Shown piece by piece: positions 56,050-64,000 of a stretch of DNA of 64,000 bases. Both the position numbers and the translations under genes were made by a program. The stretch's first letter is position 1. Every line of letters begins with the position of its first letter. The notes below the pieces were generated by a model that worked only from the letters and a program-made list of their open reading frames with translations, had not been told where the DNA came from and did not search any database. This stretch comes from Tsukamurella ocularis (GTDB lineage Bacteria; Actinomycetota; Actinomycetes; Mycobacteriales; Mycobacteriaceae): positions 124,001-188,000 of the forward strand of contig NZ_JANUCJ010000001.1 in the NCBI RefSeq assembly GCF_024807615.1, written 5' to 3'.

Positions 56050-57164
56050 TGCGGATCCGCGGAGCGGTGCTGGAGGAGATCGGACGCGCGCGTCCGTACG
56101 CGCAGTCGACGCCGATCTCGGTGGGCGAGCTCGAGCTCGCGCCCCCGGGCCCCGGCGAGTTGCTGGTCCGCATCGAAGCGGCGGGCCTGTGCCATTCGGA
56201 TCTGTCGGTGGTCGACGGTAACCGCGTCCGCCCGGTGCCGATGCTGCTGGGCCACGAAGCCGCGGGCATCGTCGAGGCGCTCGGTCCCGGCGTCGAGGGC
56301 GTCTCGGTCGGCGACCGCGTCGTCATGGCCTTCCTCCCCCGCTGCGGCGAGTGCGCGAACTGCCGCACCGACGGCCAGCTTCCGTGCACGCCGGGCAGCG
56401 TCGCCAACAACGCCGGCGAGCTGCTAGGCGGCGGTCGCCGCCTCTCCCGTGACGGCTCGGCGGTGCACCACCACCTCGGGGTGTCCGGGTTCGCGACGCA
56501 CACCGTGGTGGACGCCCGCTCGGTGACCCGCGTGGATGCCGATGTACCGCCGGAGATCGCAGCCGTGCTCGGCTGCGCGGTTCTCACCGGCGGCGGCGCG
56601 GTCCTCAACGCCGGGCTGCCGAAGGACGGCGACGACGTGATCGTCGTCGGCCTGGGCGGCGTGGGCATGGCCGCCGTCCTCACCGCCCTGTCGCTGCAGG
56701 CCGACGGTGCCGTCGGCCGCGTGATCGGCGTCGACGCCCAGCCCGCGAAGCTCGACGCCGTGCGTGCCCTCGGCGCCGACGCCGCCTACACCCCTGCGGA
56801 ACTCGCCGAGGCCGGCGTCCGCGCGCCGGTCGTGATCGAGGCGGCGGGCCACCCGAAGGCCTTCGAATCCGCGGTGGCGGCGACCGCCGTCGGCGGCCGG
56901 ACTGTGACCGTCGGGCTGCCGAATCCCGCAGCGCGGTCGGAGATCAGCCCCTTGGTGCTCACCGCCGAGGCCCGCACCATCATCGGTAGCTACCTCGGCT
57001 CCGCCGTCCCCCAGCGTGACATCCCGCGGTACGTCGAGATGTGGCGCGCCGGCCGCCTGCCGGTCGAGAAGCTGATCAGCGGCGTCATCACGCTGGAGCA
57101 GATCAACGAGGGCATGGACTCGCTCGCCGACGGCGCCGCCGTCCGCCAGGTGATCCGGTTCTGA
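56049..57164 (+). CDS. Zinc-dependent medium-chain alcohol dehydrogenase
   Basis: The 371-residue protein has the catalytic zinc site (AGLCHSDL and GHEAAGIVEALGPGV), the structural-zinc Cys loop (CGECANC..G..PC), and the NAD site VVGLGGVGMAAVL. This is the class III/glutathione-type MDR layout (mycothiol- or NAD-linked relatives exist). It is coupled to the reductase by an overlapping start, so the two may serve one pathway. Confidence 0.88.
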   Translation: MRIRGAVLEEIGRARPYAQSTPISVGELELAPPGPGELLVRIEAAGLCHSDLSVVDGNRVRPVPMLLGHEAAGIVEALGPGVEGVSVGDRVVMAFLPRCGECANCRTDGQLPCTPGSVANNAGELLGGGRRLSRDGSAVHHHLGVSGFATHTVVDARSVTRVDADVPPEIAAVLGCAVLTGGGAVLNAGLPKDGDDVIVVGLGGVGMAAVLTALSLQADGAVGRVIGVDAQPAKLDAVRALGADAAYTPAELAEAGVRAPVVIEAAGHPKAFESAVAATAVGGRTVTVGLPNPAARSEISPLVLTAEARTIIGSYLGSAVPQRDIPRYVEMWRAGRLPVEKLISGVITLEQINEGMDSLADGAAVRQVIRF

Positions 57165-57165
57165 C

Positions 57166-57984
57166 CTACACCTCGGAAGCCTCCGGCGGCGACGCCGGAC
57201 GGGGCCAGTCCGTCGGGCGCTGCTGGGCGTCGAGGCCACCGTCGGCGAAGACGACGGAGCCGACGCAGTATCCGGACTCGGGGCCGAGGAGGAACTGCGC
57301 GAGCGCAGCGATCTCCTCCGGCCGCCCAGCGCGGCCGGCGGGAATGAGCTCGAGGAAGGCGTCCATGGCGGCGCCGAGCTGCGGGTCGACGCGGCCGGCC
57401 TGCGTCATCGGGGTGTCGATGAGCCCCGGCGCGATGGCGTTGAGCCGGATGCCCTGCCGCACGTACTCGGCGGCGTGTGTGCGCACGAAGTACGCAAGCG
57501 CCGCCTTCGTCGCCGGGTAGGCCAGGATCGAGGCGTACTCGCCGTAGGAGTCGGCGAGGTCGGAGGCGGCGTGCTCGTCGCCGCCGAGGCACATCTCGGC
57601 CAGTTCCATGGGCCAGCCCGGCTGCGTGGTCGTGGAGTTCGAGCTCACCAGCAGTGCCGCCGACGGCCCGCGGGCGAGCAAGGGCCGCAGCCCCACCAGC
57701 AGGTCGACCGCCCCGAAGTAGTTCACCGCGACGACCGAAGAGCCCGACCGGCCTGCGGCCGGCCCCAGCCCGGCGAACGCGGCGAAGCCGGCGAGCGGCG
57801 CAGAGCCCACGAGCTCGCCGATCCGCGCGACGGCCTCGAACCGGCCCCCGGGCGTCCCGAGGTCGGCCTCGACGTCGGTCCCGCGCAGGTCGACACCGAT
57901 CACGCCGTGCCCGGCGGCGTGCAGCCGCTCCGACGTCGCCGCGCCCAATCCCGAGGCCGCCCCCGTCACCACGTACATGCTCAT
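57166..57984 (-). CDS. Short-chain dehydrogenase/reductase
   Basis: The 272-residue product has TGAASGLGAA (cofactor site), the catalytic Ser region (LLVSSNSTTT), and Y-P-A-T-K (YxxxK), all intact. The central loop is longer than usual. ATG 57984 and 57978 are both possible. Its 3' end is adjacent to the convergent ADH gene (1 bp). In M. tuberculosis an SDR lies in the corresponding tuf-rpsJ interval near mycofactocin genes; no mycofactocin gene is in this window. Confidence 0.88.
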   Translation of the reverse strand: MSMYVVTGAASGLGAATSERLHAAGHGVIGVDLRGTDVEADLGTPGGRFEAVARIGELVGSAPLAGFAAFAGLGPAAGRSGSSVVAVNYFGAVDLLVGLRPLLARGPSAALLVSSNSTTTQPGWPMELAEMCLGGDEHAASDLADSYGEYASILAYPATKAALAYFVRTHAAEYVRQGIRLNAIAPGLIDTPMTQAGRVDPQLGAAMDAFLELIPAGRAGRPEEIAALAQFLLGPESGYCVGSVVFADGGLDAQQRPTDWPRPASPPEASEV

Positions 57985-58086
57985 GTCCTTGATCCTTCCC
58001 CCAGCGAACGGCCTTCCGGCAAATCGGGTGACATCCGCCCCTGCCCGGTTTAGCGTGAACGCACGCCGACGAGAGGAGACGACACC

Positions 58087-58245
58087 ATGACCGCCGACGG
58101 TATCGCCGACAAGTTCAAGGAAGCACTCGAACGCAAGAACGCGTCGAATCGCAAGGGTTCCGCCCACCTGGACGGATCCGCCAAGCCCGCGGCCCCGCAC
58201 GGGTCGGAGAGCCACCAGCAGCAGTTCCGCCGCAAGAGCGGATAG
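58087..58245 (+). CDS. DUF5302-type small protein, 52 aa
   Basis: The ATG follows a GAGGAG ribosome site. The peptide begins MTADGIADKFKEALERKNAS and ends with QFRRKSG, matching the small actinobacterial DUF5302 family. It is hydrophilic, likely disordered, and conserved only at its ends. Function unknown. It is shorter than most gene finders report. Confidence 0.8.
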   Translation: MTADGIADKFKEALERKNASNRKGSAHLDGSAKPAAPHGSESHQQQFRRKSG

Positions 58246-58259
58246 CGGAACCGCACGAC

Positions 58260-58291
58260 GGCCCGGCGAACCCGACAGGGATTGCCGGGCC
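58260..58291 (+). terminator. Hairpin after DUF5302 gene
   Basis: GGCCCGGC and GCCGGGCC pair (8 bp) around a loop with partial inner pairing, 15 bp past the stop. Confidence 0.55.
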
Positions 58292-58441
58292 TCGCCGTCT
58301 CAGCAGGAGCTGCGTCGGCGGACGCACGGAGTCGGACGGGTCGGCCGACTCCACAGGGCATCCGATAGACTTGCGATCGCACTACGACGGTCGCACGAGG
58401 AGGGCGTCATCGACCTTCCGCTACTCATCCCTGTACCGATC

Positions 58442-59299
58442 GTGCGCCGCCCGGTCCTTTCTGGCATGCCGCCGGAAAACCCTGCCGTTCACCAGGTCCG
58501 AGCCGTCATCGGGTCGATCCTCGGGTCACTGCGCGGCGGTCCGCACCTGCCGGAGTCGGGCCTGAACTGGGCCGCCGCCTACCTCACGCGCGGGCCCGAG
58601 CCGCTGCTCGTCGTCACCACCACCGACGCCGGCTGGCTGCCGCTCGGCACCATCGTCCCCGCGGGGGTCCGAGTGCTGTGGAACGTCCCCACGGCGGCCG
58701 CGTGGGCCACCGTCGACGATCCGGTGCGGCAGCTGGTCGAGTTCGCCGAGGCTGAGGGCTACACGATCCACGCCGTCGCCACCACCCACCCGAGTCGGGC
58801 CCACCACATCCCGAACGGCCCGTGGAAGCTCGTCGGCGAGCGCCACCCCGGGCAAGTGCTGCCGCACCGCGTCACTCGCTTCGAGGTCGTCGCCTCGCCC
58901 GCACGGGTCGGTCACATCCGTGCCCTGGATCTCGATGAAGCGGACCGCCAAGCTCGCGCTCTGCTGCGCGACCTGGAGAGGATCATCGTCGAGCCCGAAT
59001 ATGCGATCGGGGTCGAGGAGGCCCGCACGGAGGCGCGCCGGTATCTCGCCGCCGGTCGGGAGATCCCCGCGGCGGTCGGCGATCAGCTGCTCCTCGACCA
59101 GGACGCCCTCGCCGACGCCCTGAACCTGGCACGCACGCCGCCGCGGTCGCTGACGGCCGGGGGCGGCCCGCCCGACGGTGCGGCGCTCCGGTCCCGGCTG
59201 GTCGAGCGTGCGCTGGTGGAGGTCACGATCGCCGCGGCCCGGCACGACCTGGAGTCCGCGATCTACGGCTGGACCTTCGCCCGCTACCTCGCCCGCTGA
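58442..59299 (+). CDS. Uncharacterised actinobacterial protein, 285 aa (possibly longer)
   Basis: The protein has an alpha/beta N-terminal domain (LNWAAAYLTRGPEPLLVVTT, then WLPLGTIVPAGVRVLWNVPT) and a helical C-terminal half with LLRDLERIIVEPEYAIGVEE. The first part resembles the DUF5631/5632 regions of mycobacterial ESX-associated proteins, weakly. The listed GTG lacks a ribosome site. An AGGAGG (58398-58403) sits five bases before an in-frame ATC at 58409, which is an attractive but unusual start. A TAGACT -10 box lies at 58366-58371. Confidence 0.6.
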   Translation: MRRPVLSGMPPENPAVHQVRAVIGSILGSLRGGPHLPESGLNWAAAYLTRGPEPLLVVTTTDAGWLPLGTIVPAGVRVLWNVPTAAAWATVDDPVRQLVEFAEAEGYTIHAVATTHPSRAHHIPNGPWKLVGERHPGQVLPHRVTRFEVVASPARVGHIRALDLDEADRQARALLRDLERIIVEPEYAIGVEEARTEARRYLAAGREIPAAVGDQLLLDQDALADALNLARTPPRSLTAGGGPPDGAALRSRLVERALVEVTIAAARHDLESAIYGWTFARYLAR

Positions 59300-59306
59300 C
59301 CCCGCA

Positions 59307-59666
59307 TCAGGGGTACGTCTTGTACCGGTCCCAGTGGCGGACGCAGAGGTACTGCGCGGCGTAGAAGACCAGCTGCTGCCGTTCCCACAGCGGGTAGGCC
59401 CGCTCGTCGTTGTAGAGCGCGCGCGTCGCCGCAGCGGTGCTCCCAGGGTTCCGGTCCAGCGCAGCGCACGCGCGATAGCCGAACCGCACCATCTGAGCGT
59501 CGGTCGTCCGGTCGCCGAACGGTTTCGTGAAGTCGTGGAGGTTCTTCGAGGCCACGACGAACCGGCCCTCGTCGAGCCGGCCGTCGGCCTGCGCGGGGGC
59601 CTGCACAAGCGCGGCGCACCCGAACGCCACGGCCGCGGCCGTCACCGCCCTCATCAGCTTCGGCAT
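59307..59666 (-). CDS. Secreted DUF732-like protein
   Basis: The ~119-residue product has a Sec signal (LMRAVTAAAVAFGCAALVQA), then a single helical domain: GRFVVASKNLHDFTKPFGDR, FGYRACAALDRNP and a late Cys (QYLCVRHW). Two Cys in these places and the helical layout fit DUF732, a mycobacterial secreted family. ATG 59666 follows GAGGAG. Function unknown. Confidence 0.7.
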   Translation of the reverse strand: MPKLMRAVTAAAVAFGCAALVQAPAQADGRLDEGRFVVASKNLHDFTKPFGDRTTDAQMVRFGYRACAALDRNPGSTAAATRALYNDERAYPLWERQQLVFYAAQYLCVRHWDRYKTYP

Positions 59667-59768
59667 CGTCTTGCTCCTCGCCTCCGGTGGGGCCGGCCCC
59701 ACGTGTCGAGGCGATTATCGCCGATCGCGCGAACGTCGGGGGGCGAACCCGACAAGCCCGGAAACGCG

Positions 59769-59804
59769 GAACGGCGCCCCTCCCCGAAGGGAGAGGCGCC
59801 GTTC
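59769..59804 (-). terminator. Terminator after tuf
   Basis: GAACGGCGCC and GGCGCCGTTC form a 10-bp stem extended by a partly paired CCTCCCC-GAA-GGGAG loop, 19 bp past the tuf stop. Confidence 0.8.
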
Positions 59805-59822
59805 ACGGCTGGTTACCGAAGA

Positions 59823-61013
59823 TCAGGCGATGATCTTGGTGACGCGGCCGGCACCGACGGTGCGGCCACCCTCGCGGATCGCGAAGCGCAGGCCCTCGTC
59901 CATGGCGACCGGCTGGATGAGCTTGACGCTCATCTCGGTGTTGTCGCCGGGCATGACCATCTCGGTGCCCTCGGGGAGGGTCACGACGCCGGTCACGTCC
60001 GTGGTACGGAAGTAGAACTGCGGACGGTAGTTGTTGAAGAACGGGGTGTGGCGGCCGCCCTCGTCCTTCGACAGGATGTACGCCTGGCCCTCGAACTCCT
60101 TGTGGGGAGTCGTGGTGCCGGGCTTCACGACGACCTGGCCGCGCTCGACGTCCTCACGCTTGAGGCCACGGACCAGTAGGCCGACGTTGTCGCCCGCCTG
60201 GCCCGAGTCCAGCAGCTTGCGGAACATCTCGATGCCGGTGACGGTGGTCTTCGTCGACTTCTCGCGGATGCCGACGATCTCGACCTCCTCGTTGACGTTG
60301 ACGATGCCGCGCTCGACACGACCGGTGACGACGGTGCCACGACCGGTGATCGTGAAGACGTCCTCGACGGGCATGAGGAAGGGCTTGTCGGTCTCACGCT
60401 CGGGATCCGGGATCGCGGTGTCGACCGCGTTCATGAGCTCGAGGATCGACTCGGTCCACTTGGGATCGCCCTGCAGCGCCTGGTAGCCCGACACGCGGAC
60501 GACGGGGGCGTCCTCGTCGAACTCCTGCGAACCGAGCAGCTCGCGGACCTCCATCTCGACGAGCTCGAGGATCTCCTCGTCGTCGACCATGTCGCACTTG
60601 TTCAGGGCGACAAGGATGTAGGGCACGCCGACCTGGCGAGCGAGCAGCACGTGCTCACGCGTCTGGGGCATCGGGCCGTCAGTGGCGGCCACGACCAGGA
60701 TCGCGCCGTCCATCTGGGCCGCACCGGTGATCATGTTCTTGATGTAGTCGGCGTGACCGGGGGCGTCGACGTGAGCGTAGTGACGCTTCTCCGTCTGGTA
60801 CTCGACGTGGGAGATGTTGATCGTGATACCACGAGCCTTCTCCTCCGGCGCCTTGTCGATCTGATCGAAGGCCGAGGCCTCGTTCAGGTCCGGGTACTTC
60901 TCGGCCAGAACCTTGGTGATGGCAGCCGTCAGGGTGGTCTTGCCGTGGTCGACGTGACCGATGGTGCCGATGTTCACGTGCGGCTTCGTCCGCTCGAACT
61001 TCGCCTTCGCCAC
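59823..61013 (-). CDS. tuf: Elongation factor Tu
   Basis: EF-Tu brings aminoacyl-tRNA to the ribosome. The 396-residue GTPase has GHVDHGKT (19-26), DAPGHADY and NKCD. The GTG at 61013 has a perfect AGGAGG ribosome site; the longer frame to 61061 is not needed. It lies 122 bp after fusA and ends with a terminator. Confidence 0.98.
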   Translation of the reverse strand: MAKAKFERTKPHVNIGTIGHVDHGKTTLTAAITKVLAEKYPDLNEASAFDQIDKAPEEKARGITINISHVEYQTEKRHYAHVDAPGHADYIKNMITGAAQMDGAILVVAATDGPMPQTREHVLLARQVGVPYILVALNKCDMVDDEEILELVEMEVRELLGSQEFDEDAPVVRVSGYQALQGDPKWTESILELMNAVDTAIPDPERETDKPFLMPVEDVFTITGRGTVVTGRVERGIVNVNEEVEIVGIREKSTKTTVTGIEMFRKLLDSGQAGDNVGLLVRGLKREDVERGQVVVKPGTTTPHKEFEGQAYILSKDEGGRHTPFFNNYRPQFYFRTTDVTGVVTLPEGTEMVMPGDNTEMSVKLIQPVAMDEGLRFAIREGGRTVGAGRVTKIIA

Positions 61014-61135
61014 TTGATGTCCTCCTGGACGTAGGTGCTTGAGAGGCCGGTTGCCCCACAAGCGGGTGTATTTACTTCAGTTGTTCGACGCCGCGGAATT
61101 GTTCTGTGGCGTCACGCTCCGGAGAGCGGGGAGAA

Positions 61136-63241
61136 TTACTCCCCGTTCACCTTCGCGATGATCTCCTTCGCCACGTTCGCCGGAACCTCGGCGTACGAGT
61201 CGAAGACCATGGAGTAGTTAGCCCGGCCCTGGGTCCGCGACCGGAGGTCGCCGATGTAGCCGAACATCTCCGACAGCGGGACCTGCGCCTTGACGACACG
61301 GGCACCACTGCGTTCCTCCATGGCCTGGATCTGGCCACGGCGGGAGTTGAGGTCGCCGATCACGTCACCCATGTAATCCTCGGGGGTCGTGACCTCGACA
61401 GCCATGATGGGCTCGAGGATGACGGGACCAGCCATGCGCGCGGCCTCCTTGAAGGCCTGCGCGCCGGCGATCTTGAACGCCATCTCAGACGAGTCGACGT
61501 CGTGGTACGCGCCGTCGAGCAGCGACACCTTGACGTTGACCATCGGGTAGCCCGCGAGCACGCCGTACTGCAGTGCATCCTGCGCACCGGCGTCGACCGA
61601 GGGGATGTACTCCTTCGGCACGCGACCACCGGTGACGGCGTTCACGAACTCGTAGGTGACGCCGTCCTCGGCCTCGGTCAGCGGCTCGAGCTTGATGATG
61701 ACGCGCGCGAACTGGCCGGAGCCACCCGTCTGCTTCTTGTGGGTGTACTCGTGCTTGTCGACGGTCTTGCGGATCGTCTCGCGGTACGCGACCTGGGGCT
61801 TGCCGACGTTGGCCTCGACCTTGAACTCGCGACGCATACGGTCGACGAGGATGTCGAGGTGCAGCTCACCCATGCCGCCGATGACGGTCTGGCCGGTCTG
61901 ATCGTCGAGCTCGACGGAGAAGGTGGGATCCTCCTCGGCGAGCTTCTGGATCGCGACGCCCAGCTTCTCCTGGTCGGACTTGGTCTTCGGCTCGATCGAG
62001 ACGTTGATGACCGGATCCGGGAACGTCATCGACTCGAGGACGATGGGGTTCGCCGGGTCGCACAGGGTGTCACCGGTGGTGGTGTTCTTGAGACCGATCA
62101 TCGCGTAGATGTGACCGGCGGTCGCATCCTCGACGGGCATCTCCTTGTTGGCGTGCATCTGGAAGAGCTTGCCGATGCGCTCCTTGTTGCCCTTGGTGGC
62201 GTTGAGCACGCCGGTGCCCGAGTCGATGTGACCCGAGTACACGCGGACGAAGGTCAGCTTGCCGAAGAAGGGGTGCGCGGCGATCTTGAAGGCCAGGGCC
62301 GAGAAGGGCTCGTCCTTGCTGGGCTTGCGCGAGATGATCTTCTCCTCGTCGCCCACGGCGTGTCCCTCGATGGAGGGGACGTCGAGCGGGCTGGGGAGGT
62401 AGTCGATCACCGCGTCGAGCATGGGCTGCACGCCCTTGTTCTTGAACGCCGAGCCGCACAGCACGGGGTAGAGCTCACGCGCGACGGTGAGCTTGCGGAT
62501 GGCGCCCTTGATCTCCTCGATCGAGAGCTCCTCGCCGGCGAAGTACTTCTCCATCAGAGCCTCGTCGGACTCGGCGACGGTCTCGAGCAGCTTCTCGCGG
62601 TACTCGGCGGCCTTGTCGACGAGATCGGCGGGGATCTCCTCGATGGTCGGCTCGGCACCGGTGGCGACGACGCCGCGCCAGGTGATGGCCTTCTGCTCGA
62701 GGAGGTCGACGACGCCGTCGAACTCGTCCTCGGCGCCGATCGGCAGCTGCAGGACGAGGGGCTTCGCGCCGAGGCGCTCCTCGATGGTGCGCACGGTGAA
62801 GTAGAAGTCGGCGCCCAGCTTGTCCATCTTGTTGACGAAGCAGATACGCGGGACGTCGTACTTCTCGGCCTGCCGCCAGACCTGCTCCGACTGGGGCTCA
62901 ACGCCCTCCTTGCCGTCGAAGACGGCCACGGCGCCGTCGAGCACGCGGAGCGAACGCTCCACCTCGACGGTGAAGTCGACGTGCCCGGGGGTGTCGATGA
63001 TGTTGATCTGGTTGCCGTTCCAGAAGCAGGTCACGGCGGCGGAGGTGATGGTGATACCACGCTCCTTCTCCTGCTCCATCCAGTCGGTGGTCGAGGCACC
63101 GTCGTGGGTCTCACCGATCTTGTAGTTCACACCGGTGTAGAAGAGGATGCGCTCGGTAGTGGTGGTCTTACCGGCATCGATATGCGCCATGATGCCGATG
63201 TTGCGGACCTTCGTGAGGTCGGTAAGCACTTCCTGTGCCAC
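61136..63241 (-). CDS. fusA: Elongation factor G
   Basis: EF-G drives translocation. The 701-residue GTPase has AHIDAGKT (19-26), DTPGHVDF and NKMDKLG, and the domain IV stretch GEEDxx-type loop region near [13 protein letters not shown]. The GTG at 63241 ([11 protein letters not shown]) matches the family start, with GAGG nine bases upstream. Confidence 0.98.
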   Translation of the reverse strand: MAQEVLTDLTKVRNIGIMAHIDAGKTTTTERILFYTGVNYKIGETHDGASTTDWMEQEKERGITITSAAVTCFWNGNQINIIDTPGHVDFTVEVERSLRVLDGAVAVFDGKEGVEPQSEQVWRQAEKYDVPRICFVNKMDKLGADFYFTVRTIEERLGAKPLVLQLPIGAEDEFDGVVDLLEQKAITWRGVVATGAEPTIEEIPADLVDKAAEYREKLLETVAESDEALMEKYFAGEELSIEEIKGAIRKLTVARELYPVLCGSAFKNKGVQPMLDAVIDYLPSPLDVPSIEGHAVGDEEKIISRKPSKDEPFSALAFKIAAHPFFGKLTFVRVYSGHIDSGTGVLNATKGNKERIGKLFQMHANKEMPVEDATAGHIYAMIGLKNTTTGDTLCDPANPIVLESMTFPDPVINVSIEPKTKSDQEKLGVAIQKLAEEDPTFSVELDDQTGQTVIGGMGELHLDILVDRMRREFKVEANVGKPQVAYRETIRKTVDKHEYTHKKQTGGSGQFARVIIKLEPLTEAEDGVTYEFVNAVTGGRVPKEYIPSVDAGAQDALQYGVLAGYPMVNVKVSLLDGAYHDVDSSEMAFKIAGAQAFKEAARMAGPVILEPIMAVEVTTPEDYMGDVIGDLNSRRGQIQAMEERSGARVVKAQVPLSEMFGYIGDLRSRTQGRANYSMVFDSYAEVPANVAKEIIAKVNGE

Positions 63242-63335
63242 GGTGGTAAGCCTCGTTCTCGTTAAAGGATGGTTGGAACTCCGCCGCGGGAGCGGCACCT
63301 GCAGCTCGGTAGCGGCAGCGGTTCTCCGGTGTCCC

Positions 63336-63361
63336 GCGGGCCGACCGGTGGGCCGGCCCGC
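63336..63361 (-). terminator. Hairpin between rpsG and fusA
   Basis: GCGGGCC and GGCCCGC pair around GACCGGTGGGCC, 10 bp past rpsG. It may partly terminate the rpsL-rpsG transcript or mark processing. Confidence 0.55.
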
Positions 63362-63370
63362 AGGATCAGA

Positions 63371-63841
63371 TCACCAGCGGTAGTGCGCGAACGCCCGGTT
63401 GGCCTCGGCCATCTTGTGGGTGTCCTCGCGACGCTTCACGGAAGCGCCCAGGCCGTTGCTCGCATCGAGGATCTCGTTGGCGAGCCGCTCGACCATGGTC
63501 TTCTCGCGACGCTGCCGCGTGAAGGTCACCAGCCAGCGCAGCGCGAGGGTGTTGGCGCGACCGGCCTTCACCTCGATCGGCACCTGGTAGGTGGCGCCAC
63601 CGACACGGCGGCTCTTCACCTCGAGCGAGGGGCGCACGTTGTCCAGCGCCTTCTTGAGGGTGAGAACCGGATCGGTGCCGGTCTTCTCACGGGTGGCCTC
63701 GAGCGCGCCGTAGACGATGCGCTCGGCGGTCGACTTCTTGCCGTCCAGGAGCACCTTGTTCACGAGCTGCGTGACGACCTGCGAGCCGTAGACGGGGTCG
63801 TTGACGACGGGGCGCTTGGGCGCCGGTCCCTTACGAGGCAT
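63371..63841 (-). CDS. rpsG: 30S ribosomal protein S7
   Basis: S7 nucleates the 16S 3' domain. The 156-residue protein begins [20 protein letters not shown] and has [20 protein letters not shown]. Its start shares a base with the rpsL stop. Confidence 0.97.
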   Translation of the reverse strand: MPRKGPAPKRPVVNDPVYGSQVVTQLVNKVLLDGKKSTAERIVYGALEATREKTGTDPVLTLKKALDNVRPSLEVKSRRVGGATYQVPIEVKAGRANTLALRWLVTFTRQRREKTMVERLANEILDASNGLGASVKRREDTHKMAEANRAFAHYRW

Positions 63842-64000
63842 CAGCCCTTCTCCTTCTTCGCGCCGTACTTGCTGCGGGCCTGCTTGCGGCTCTTGACCCC
63901 CTGGGTGTCGAGCGAGCCGCGGATGATCTTGTAGCGAACACCCGGGAGGTCCTTCACACGACCGCCGCGGACGAGCACCATCGAGTGCTCCTGAAGGTTG
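63841..64000 (-). CDS. rpsL: 30S ribosomal protein S12, 5' part beyond window
   Basis: Only the C-terminal ~52 residues are visible, from [20 protein letters not shown] to KYGAKKEKG. The Lys in GGRVKDLPG corresponds to K88 and is wild type, so the streptomycin-resistance change at this residue is absent. The K43 region lies outside the window. Confidence 0.97.
   Translation of the reverse strand, partial: NLQEHSMVLVRGGRVKDLPGVRYKIIRGSLDTQGVKSRKQARSKYGAKKEKG

Noticed and set aside
61106-63265. Long plus-strand open frame opposite fusA
   Set aside because: It is the antisense of a clear EF-G gene and has only low-complexity Asp/Leu/Val sequence.
63841-64000. Streptomycin-resistance mutation in rpsL
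   Set aside because: The visible K88 codon is AAG (wild type); the K43 codon is outside the window.

Overview
The window is about 64 kb of high-GC actinobacterial chromosome. It carries the ribosomal-protein, elongation-factor and RNA-polymerase supercluster in the mycobacterial order, read on the minus strand: rpsL-rpsG-fusA-tuf / rpsJ-rplC-rplD-rplW-rplB-rpsS-rplV-rpsC-rplP-rpmC-rpsQ / rplN-rplX-rplE-rpsN / rpsH-rplF-rplR-rpsE-rpmD-rplO / secY-adk-map / infA / rpmJ-rpsM-rpsK-rpsD-rpoA-rplQ, with truA beyond. Gene order, S14 type Z, lipoprotein style, S1 proteases and many leaderless genes suggest Mycobacteriales. Tsukamurella is my best guess for the genus, from general resemblance only.

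Region by region. 0-1.1 kb holds the end of an LLM-type flavin oxidoreductase and a small membrane protein. 1.1-9.0 kb is a visibly lower-GC island whose genes all read leftward: an unknown protein, an XRE/ImmA-IrrE metallopeptidase, a DEAD/DEAH-like helicase, a Mrr-like (QxK) nuclease and a protein with a hydrophobic C-terminus. It looks like a defence island. 9.0-12.9 kb has several decayed genes (a frameshifted lipoprotein, a RelE-like toxin remnant, a monooxygenase tail) around DedA, truA, a DUF433 protein and an SRPBCC protein. 13.0-34.4 kb is the spc/alpha ribosomal block, interrupted by a secreted S1 protease, metY, a TipA-like MerR regulator, and a 5.7-kb non-ribosomal insert that separates rpsN from rpsH. 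34.6-39.5 kb, between rplN and rpsQ, holds a translationally coupled three-gene plus-strand operon: a DUF559/Vsr-like nuclease, a winged-helix-like protein, and a 1,088-residue double ATPase with a HerA-like C-terminal half. I consider this the most interesting candidate for an undescribed system. It is followed by a DEAD-box RNA helicase and a tandem pair of related exported proteins. 42.8-48.05 kb is the S10 operon. 48.4-59.7 kb is lipid and redox metabolism plus secreted proteins. 59.8-64 kb is tuf-fusA-rpsG-rpsL.

Within the ribosomal operons, coupling is tight (1-4 bp overlaps). Each non-ribosomal insert is fenced by strong bidirectional hairpins and carries its own promoters. Many accessory genes share one start architecture: a TANNNT -10 box six or seven bases upstream of a GTG or ATG, with no Shine-Dalgarno. 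That is the signature of leaderless mRNA, and it fixes several start codons here. No tRNA, rRNA, tmRNA, CRISPR array or insertion sequence was recognised.
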